Part shown: in pieces, positions 30,585 through 37,056 of the stretch | Layout of the letters: every line of letters starts with the position of its first letter | Numbering within the stretch: the first letter of the stretch is position 1 | NCBI GenBank assembly: GCA_003254885.1 | Contig: QANT01001255.1 | Span: 1-37,056 of the forward strand | Direction of reading: 5' to 3' | Length of the DNA: 37,056 nt | Origin: Purshia tridentata | Taxonomy: Eukaryota; Streptophyta; Magnoliopsida; Rosales; Rosaceae | The notes under the pieces: generated by a model | The model's database searches: none | Told to the model about the DNA's origin: nothing | What the model saw: only the letters and a program-made list of their open reading frames with translations | Position numbers and translations under genes: made by a program

Positions 30585-33500
30585 TTACAAGTACATGTCA
30601 TTTGGATCGATTTCAGGAAACAGGTTAATGTAAAAGCGAAACCCATCAGGGCTTATATCTCGGCATAGCAAACCTGCCAAAAATATCAAAGATTAATCTA
30701 AACCTTAACAATATTAGAAATACTTTAATGGGAAACATATAATTTTATAGAGAAAACAATATCAAATATTGTCAACAGTTGTGCAACAGTGTACCTTTGC
30801 TTTCAGCAGTAAGAAGATGCTCCTTGGCCATGCCTGGAGCAATACCTAATATGATTGCAGCATCACTGGCACTAATCCCAGTTCGAAGAGCATCGGGCTT
30901 TGTTACAAGGGTCTTGATTCTAGCAAAAACCTACACTTGAAAAATGTAGTGAGTTACTATTTCATGCAATTTGAAATGGTCTCTGTTGTAGAGTAACAAA
31001 TGATGTCATAATCAAAGATGAGCAGATTAGTGTGCTTTGCCTCAAAACTTTCTCCATGAGGCAAAGCTTTCAGTGCAACATAGTTTGGATTAACGAAAAA
31101 GAAATCATCCTCATGTTTTATATCGAATAAATCAAATGGATAGCAAGCATATGTTTTAAACTCGATGTAAGCATGGTTTTTCTTTTTTCTTTTTTATACC
31201 CAGAAATTCCCCAAGGAAACTGGGATTCAAACTAGGCCCCCCGCCGAACCCTACATCTTTGGGAGGCAGGAAATTCTAGCAAGGTAGATAGGTATCTATA
31301 AGGAATTAAACCTCAGACCACGTGGGAGCAAACCATGGGCCTGACCAAATTGACTAAACCCTCATTGGTAACATGAGCATGGTTCATTTCAATTATATGA
31401 AATATTTGCATTCCACCATTTCTACTCAAAATGTGAAAAGGCAAATATGTTTTAGTCATAATAATTATATGATTCTATCAACTTGAAACAGCTTATAAAA
31501 ATGTAAGATTACCTCTTCATCACTTTGGGACTTATTCTGGACGACCATGACTCCACTATCAAACTTCCGAAGCATTACTGGGCTGCAAACATAGACAAGA
31601 TTATATTATAGCAATAACAGGAGCTCATGGAACAATTATATTGATGTAAAGTGGTATTTAATAATATTTGTTTATAAGTAATGTAGACTAGCATTAATAC
31701 TTTGCATTATTATTCTAAGATGTGTCCATGCTTTCAAATAAATACATTGAAGGTTGTCCCACATACACATCAAATTTCTCCCAAAGATAACATGCTTGCA
31801 GCAAATCCTCTGGTGAGATCAATTCTGCATATAGAGAGACACAAAACCATGTTTCACCCTTTACAAGTGCTGATGAGAAACCAAAACTTCACAAAATCAT
31901 GCCAATAAAGCAATGTCGGATATCATCACACAAGACCTGTGCCTCGAGCACGATTGAAGAGACAGTAGATATCTATAAGATTCATCATTCCTCCAGCTCT
32001 CTCAAGTGGAAACCTCACAAAATCTGCCAACTATTTATCAAAAAGAAGAGAAAATTAGTTTTATTTTGTAAGAAGGAAAATATTTAAAAATAACAGTAAT
32101 TAACATGAGGCATTTTTCATCCTAATGACATAAATCAACACCATGAAGTTTACCAAATTAAATCAATAATCAATACTATGAACATCCACTAAGAACGAAT
32201 ATTTAACAGATATCTTAGACAAGCTAACACAGTATAGACTGTACTGTCTAACAATATCACATCAGAATTGAAAAGTAAATGAAAAAATTCCTAGCATAAC
32301 TTCACATTGCCCGGTCAAGAGACTAGAAAATGTCATTTACATTATGTTAATAACAATGAATATTCAATGCCCTTAGAGTTCAAAATTAAAATGTTAGAAC
32401 AAAAAGGAAAATGAAATATTCATTTTTATATGTCCAACCCACGAACAACATCAATGGTCCAAGGATGATGTTACTTTCTCTTAAATGAAACATACTGATA
32501 TTCAAGTAACAGAATCTGACAAATATATGCTAAAGTTAGCTACAAAAACCAGGAGGAAATTCAAATATCACAGTGTGCTTGTGCTAAATCGGTCTTCCAA
32601 ATAAACACATTTTACGGTTCACGCTCTTATGATAAAGAAGACAAATTAAGAAAAGGTTTCATTCATGCAGAATATGCAAAGAAGTGAACCTGACGGGACA
32701 GTTGTTGGTGGTACAGAGCACCAGCAGACTCTTTGGTAACAGGTGATACAATACCAACACTAAGCAGCCAATCTTGCATTTCTTGTTTGGAACCCAATTC
32801 CTCATCATTTGCCACACCAGGCTGTGAAGTCGAGCCAGACAATAGTTTCTGCCTCATTTTCTCTGCTAGCATCACCATCTCTTTAGCTTTACTCTGTAAA
32901 TTTAATATTACTCTACAACTTAAAACCATTCAAGAACAGAGTAAACAACATGTACACTGAATACACACACACACACATATATATATACAAGTTATTCAAA
33001 CCAAGATATCTAAACTGCAAAAATAATAAAATAAGAATACAAGCATTGTATGCATTAGAAAGGTGAGCATACATGAGCAGGAGAAATTTAAGCCATTGGA
33101 TTACAAGATGTTAATTTAAATGAAATAGGTGTTCTGCAATCCAATGGCTCACCCTTCTCATGCTCACGTATGCTCAAATTTCTCATGCTTATAAGAGAAT
33201 TTCTTAATACAAGCATACTTTTAGGAATCAATTACAATTACTTTCCTTTCTGCATCCTTCAAAATCAAAAAGTAAACCAAAAAATCTGTGAAATTTAATT
33301 TGATATAAGTAGTCCAATCTTCACCAAAAAATCTCAGCTTTTCATTCAACAATTTCTGAGCAAGTGAACAAACCATATGATCACAAAACCCAATAAGGAA
33401 AATTCTCAATAAAATTCCTTCACCACATATTCTTATCAACCCACCACAACAATGCAATGTACTTCCCCAAAAATCAAATACTTGACAAGCACACATACAG

Positions 33501-34270
33501 AAAAAAGGCACATTCACCATATCATTCTTCCTTTCCTATATGAATTTTTCCCATTTAGTCAAAAAATATTAAATTAAATTATAATCCTGGAATTCTAGAA
33601 TTATCTAGAATTATTTTGATAACCAAACAGAGAACATTACCATGAGAGCATTCAAGTCCTGGAAAGCCTCCTGCAAGCTCTTATCAGTACTCTCCCACAT
33701 CTCCTGCTCCTTCCTCAGTATCCCCGACACACCGACCATCCTCACCGCCCCTTCTCTGGTATACAACCCGGAACTCGACCCCGACCCGGAAACCGAAGCC
33801 ACATCAGACCCACTCTGACTCCCAATCTCCCACGCTCTCCCCCGCCAGTTCTCCCAAAACTTGGTCAAGAAGGCGTCCAAATCGGTCCCCTTCCCCCTAA
33901 CCACCACCGTGATCACCACGGACCTCGACCCCGAATGGGAGTCCGAAACCCGGCCCTCGGGCGAGACCGAGAGCTGGAACCGGATTCGGGGCGAGGCGAA
34001 GATAGACTTGAGGGACTTTTTGGCGGCGAAGATGTGGGTGATTGAGGCGAGGGGGATGGAAGAGGCGGCGGTGGTGGGGGAGTCGGAGAGCCATAAGAGG
34101 CGGTGAGTGGTGAGGATGAGAAGGCCCGATTTGAGGTTGGGGGGGAAGTTGGGGAGGTCTTCGCATTCGAGGTCGACGGCGGAGAGGAGGGAGCATTCGA
34201 TCTCGGTTGGGAGGAGGACTGGGCGGCCGCTGGAAGTTAGCTCCGCCGCGGGCAAGCAGTTTCCGGCCAT
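30585..34270 (-). CDS. VPS36: Vacuolar protein sorting-associated protein 36 (ESCRT-II subunit)
   Basis: Exons: 34,270-33,641; 32,893-32,690; 32,030-31,937; 31,824-31,767; 31,582-31,513; 30,930-30,795; 30,673-30,585. All introns are GT-AG and phases match, giving 426 residues. The first exon has the GLUE domain ([40 protein letters not shown]) and a Ser/Gly-rich linker, then [20 protein letters not shown]. Exons 2-7 form the EAP30/VPS36 winged-helix region ([93 protein letters not shown]). ESCRT-II on endosomes binds ubiquitinated cargo and phosphoinositides through GLUE and passes cargo to ESCRT-III for vacuolar degradation. The TAA at 30,587-30,585 lies inside TT|GTAAGT, a consensus donor, and orthologues are recalled as slightly longer (about 440 aa), so a further 3' exon is possible. 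Confidence 0.95.
31179..31375 (-). mobile_element. SINE in intron 5 of VPS36
   Basis: The body is bounded by a 9-bp direct duplication AGCATGGTT (31,170-31,178 and 31,376-31,384). On the minus strand a Pol III A-box-like TAGTCAATTTGG and a B-box-like GGTTTAATTCC lie near the start, and the other end is A-rich (ATAAAAAAGAAAAAAGAAAA). These are the marks of a tRNA-derived SINE. It lies in the same orientation as VPS36 and within the 582-bp intron between exons 5 and 6. Confidence 0.8.
32963..32988. repeat. (CA)n(TA)n microsatellite in VPS36 intron 1
   Basis: A run of CA units passing into TA units, inside intron 1 and about 70 bp upstream of exon 2. Confidence 0.9.
33065..33175. mobile_element. 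MITE in intron 1 of VPS36
   Basis: The 41-bp arms 33,065-33,105 and 33,135-33,175 are inverted repeats with about 7 mismatches; conserved cores are GAGCATAC, TGAGCA and GCCATTGGATT. The total is 111 bp with no coding capacity. I could not settle the target duplication, so the superfamily is open. Confidence 0.75.
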
Positions 34271-34960
34271 TTGATTATAATTATTTATATTGCTTATTTG
34301 CCGGTCTCTGCGAGCATTTTTGTGTATCTATCAATACAGTGATGATGACTGTGTTTTGCCGGTCAACTGTGAAAAGACAAGAAGGAGGCTTTACAACTTT
34401 ACAAGTGGGGAGGGGGATGACTGTAACGAGTGCTTCATTTTTTGTAATAGTATTTTTATGGTAGCTACACTCATATTTAATTATTAGAATTTTTTATCTA
34501 ATTAAATTATATTTATAAATATTTAAATTAATATTAATATTAAATATTTCACTTTTTATATCAAATATTACTTATATTTTCGCTTACATGTTTTTTCTCC
34601 GGTGTCCATTTTCGACTCCACCAACTCAAGTGTTGCAATTACAAGAGCTATAACTCTCAATTTTTGTCACATTCTGCTAAGAATTATGTATAATCGATAC
34701 CATGTTATCTGATATAAGTAATTTATGTATTAGAATATGAGTGAAAGTTATTAATATTATATTTTTACAAATATAAATATATTGTCTAGCAATATACTTA
34801 CACATAATTTGATTACAAAATTAGCATCTCAAATCTTAGGAAATAAAAGCCTACAGTGAGGGAAGGGAAAAAAAAAAAGTGTGACTGAAGCTCGGAATTG
34901 GCCTAAATTGGCGAAAGAATCCAACAGTGCCAAGGTTTTATTTCACAATTTCCAATGCAT
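34271..34960. other. VPS36 upstream region
   Basis: The VPS36 5' flank. The first 200 bp are moderately GC-rich; 34,480-34,850 is very AT-rich. I see no confident TATA box: the TATAAATAATT near 34,280-34,290 is too close to the ATG. No gene recognised here. Divergent promoter activity toward the exon-like pieces at 35,134 is conceivable. Confidence 0.4.
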
Positions 34961-35133
34961 GTGATGGCTGCCCAACGTGAAGGTAGGGTGGGAGAAGATG
35001 GCCGATGCCTGGAGGTCTTGGATTTCATCCTCACCCTTGGTAATTTTCATGCTTTTCAACTTGCCTGTTTCTTTTGGGGATCCTCTTCAATACATATTTT
35101 ACTGATTTCTTAGTTTTATTTTCTCAAATTTAG

Positions 35134-35249
35134 GTACATGTGGCACTGGCTTCACCCCGCGAGATATATGTAACCTCGGAAGCCACCAAAGAGTTAACTG
35201 AGAGAGGAACACCCGGTGTTCTTTATGTCATAATGCCAGAGAGTTTAAA
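35134..35249 (+). pseudogene. Exon-like piece of an unrecognised gene
   Basis: After an acceptor (TCTCAAATTTAG) the open frame reads VHVALASPREIYVTSEATKE and on to VLYVIMPESLK, ending at a donor (AAAG|GTAAGC). The codon pattern and splice signals look genuine. A possible earlier piece with an ATG lies at about 34,963-35,040. I do not recognise the protein. Because a second piece (35,695) is cut by a repeat, it is probably a gene fragment or degraded gene; a functional gene with exons outside the window is not excluded. Confidence 0.45.
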
Positions 35250-35694
35250 GGTAAGCTTCCTACTTAATGTTTATAATAATCTATACTCTTCTCTTCTGCC
35301 TTACTTTCTTATGACTTCACGCCTTCAGTTGTATTGCAGGGTTTTACGGTCTAAGGACATGTAAATAAATATTAATAATGAGCATTTATTCTGAAATTTA
35401 TACAATGGTGAATAAAAATATTATTTCAAGGTGGTCCAGTTATTCCATGTGCCTTTCTTGTTATTGTATGAATGTGGCTTTTGGTACTTTATAAGTGAGA
35501 CTTTCAAGGGGAAGTCGGTGCCTTAGGCCCAAAGACAGCTGGTTTCTGTAATTCTAATGACAAAGGCAGTTTCTTAAAACTCATTGCTGCATACAACCAG
35601 TTTAGTGAGCTTTATGATTACATAATCACTTATTGATGACATTGTGTCGAGGTTTGGTTTAGTTTAAACTTTACATTTCCCTTCTCTAGAACAG

Positions 35695-35768
35695 GTGAAC
35701 ACCATTTGCTATGCTCTTACGCATCCTCGTCATGTCCCTCATGCACAAGCTGCATTCACAGATGTGTG
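35695..35768 (+). pseudogene. Second exon-like piece, truncated by a hAT-like repeat
   Basis: After an acceptor (TCTCTAGAACAG) the frame reads VNTICYALTHPRHVPHAQAA and FTDV, then runs directly into TAGGGATGGGCA at 35,769, the start of a repeat. It has the same orientation as the 35,134 piece, and probably comes from the same source gene. Product not recognised. Confidence 0.4.
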
Positions 35769-35965
35769 TAGGGATGGGCATTTGACCCATGGGCATGGGT
35801 ACCCAGACGATTCATTCCATTGGGTATGGGTTTGGGACACCAATAATAGGTTTGGGCTGGGTATGGAGATATTTTATAAAATCCACATCAAATGTAGTGG
35901 ATTTGGGTAATACCCACAGCTACCCAAATACCCGGATTTGCTACCTAATCCTACTATTCGTGAGC
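35769..35965. mobile_element. hAT-like non-autonomous repeat, copy 1
   Basis: It starts TAGGGATGGGCA, typical of termini of a common class of plant hAT-like repeats, followed by GGGTAC/GGGTATGGG-rich sequence and the paired motifs GGATTTGGGTAATACCC and ACCCAAATACCCGG. A clear right terminus and an 8-bp target duplication were not found, so the right border is approximate and the class is an inference. Confidence 0.45.
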
Positions 35966-36337
35966 ATGTCCGACCCAATCCGAACAACACCACCAGCCTA
36001 TGGTGGGCCTGCGCTAAATTGATGAGCTGAATCGAATCGAATCCACGATAGGTCATCTCTGAAGCAGCGGTTGGTGGTGATGATGGTGATGTGGTGCGTG
36101 GTTGAACTGGGGCCTACTCAGCTAGTCGACGGACTATGTTTGACTAAACTAGTCCACGTGGCACCTCCCCATTGGTGTGATGTAAATATTAAGTTTGCCC
36201 ACAAACAATAGCTAATTCCTTCCCTTCAATCATGGTTAGAAAATGCTTCCAGTAAGACATAGGTAAAGGGTAAAAGGTTGATTTCTTTTAAAGTACACTG
36301 CCGTAGCTATCTTTATATATATAAGAAAAATAAATTA

Positions 36338-36386
36338 GTTAAATAACTAGTGCTTTCTTTTAAAGTTAGTTAAATAACTAGTGCTT
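36338..36386. repeat. 30-bp step direct repeat AGTTAAATAACTAGTGCTT
   Basis: AGTTAAATAACTAGTGCTT occurs twice in direct succession, separated by TCTTTTAAAGTT. The second copy adjoins the start of the truncated GGGTATGGG repeat, so the duplication may mark its insertion or a slipped repair. Confidence 0.75.
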
Positions 36387-36526
36387 CATGGGCATGGGTA
36401 TCCACATGGTTCATTTCATTGGGTATGGGTTTGGGCTAGGTAAGGAGATATTTTATAAAACCCACACCAAATGTAGTGGATTTGGATAATACCCACAGCT
36501 ACCCGGATTCGCTGCCTAGTCATGCT
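36387..36526. repeat. Copy 2 of the GGGTATGGG repeat (partial)
   Basis: It is colinear with 35,788-35,962 (shared CATGGGCATGGGTA, ATTGGGTATGGGTTTGGG, GGAGATATTTTATAAAA, CCAAATGTAGTGGATTTGG) but lacks an internal GGGACACCAATAATAGGTTT-type stretch and the TAGGGATGGGCA end. The separation from copy 1 is about 600 bp. Confidence 0.8.
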
Positions 36527-36529
36527 AAC

Positions 36530-37056
36530 TCTCTAGAGTAGTTGAGATTTTTCTCATTCTATCTCAAACCAAATGTCTCCCCAACAATTATTCCACTTAC
36601 ACTCACAAACTTATATATACATGCACTAATTATTTAATAAATTAAATAAAAATAAATAATATTTGATTTGACCTTTTTTAAATAAGAAAACAACAAAATA
36701 AACCCTAACCCTATTTGTGTTTGGGACCAGTTGACTCTAGATTTTTTTTTCTCCCTTATAAGTTTTCAATGAATTATATCATTCAATCAATAAAAACAAA
36801 AAAAAACAAAAACTAATTTAATGAAGCAGATTTAAGCCTATATAGTGGATGCCCTAAGCCACCATTAGAAAATCTTTGGAATTAAAGCCCATATAGTGAA
36901 GACTGAAAGGGGGTATTTTTAGAATGTTCCAGAAGAAAATCTTGCATGGGCTACAGGCCATCAGCCCATATTATGGATGCCCTAATTAAGCCATCATTAA
37001 CGCTGGAACTCCTTTCAAATTGTTTCCACCAAACTTCTCTTGAATTGGTTATCCGT
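36530..37056. other. AT-rich right end, no gene
   Basis: No coding feature. Short direct repeats (GGATGCCCTAAGCCACCATTA at 36,847 and GGATGCCCTAATTAAGCCATC at 36,975; AGCCCATAT twice) suggest repeat debris. From about 35,970 to 36,335 the sequence is likewise non-coding. Confidence 0.45.

Noticed and set aside
33861..34106. Plus-strand open frame in the GC-rich part of VPS36 exon 1
   Set aside because: Opposite-strand shadow of the GLUE-domain exon.

Overview
The window is nuclear DNA of a flowering plant, most likely a eudicot. It holds an intron-containing TIR-NBS-LRR gene (a class that grasses almost entirely lack), an intron-containing VPS36 gene, AT-rich intergenic DNA and many plant transposons. 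No bacterial operon, viral genome, CRISPR array, rRNA or functional tRNA gene is visible.

Left half (about 650-19,452): a nested stack of transposons that can be ordered from target-site duplications (TSDs) read by eye. The outermost layer (A) is a CACTA-type element of which the right end (19,452) and both subterminal repeat regions are seen. Inside A is a lone gypsy-type LTR (B), begun at 991 and finished at 19,028, flanked by TSD CATTC. Inside B is a second, non-autonomous CACTA-like element (C; right end 18,624) that carries exon-sized pieces of host genes: actin-related protein 2, a short-chain dehydrogenase and an unrecognised one. C was hit twice by Ty1/copia elements. Copia-I (3,301-11,234, + strand, TSD CTTCA) has a decayed polyprotein. 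Copia-II (12,225-18,174, - strand, TSD A[A/G]CCT) has a badly decayed pol and no integrase core. Copia-I is itself split in gag by another lone LTR (D; 4,571-6,704, TSD GAAAG), which is related to B and lies in the opposite orientation.

Middle (19,807-23,912, - strand): an apparently intact four-exon TNL immune-receptor gene of about 1,236 residues, with TIR, NB-ARC, LRR and post-LRR domains. Its stop codon is about 350 bp from the edge of the transposon stack.

24,000-30,000: intergenic DNA without a convincing gene, but with structured repeats: a 31-bp tandem array in which every unit is an inverted repeat, four about 62-bp modules bounded by GCCCATT/AATGGGC, a foldback with perfect 23-bp arms, and a 32-bp tandem repeat.

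Right part (30,585-34,270, - strand): VPS36, the GLUE-domain subunit of ESCRT-II, in at least seven exons (426 residues as read). It has a MITE in intron 1, a SINE in intron 5 and a TRIM retroelement just downstream. The apparent stop codon lies inside a consensus splice donor. From 34,960 to the end there are exon-like pieces of an unrecognised + strand gene, cut by a hAT-like repeat, then AT-rich DNA with partial duplications.

The TNL and VPS36 are functionally unrelated neighbours. All coordinates, exon joins and mismatch counts were worked out by hand.
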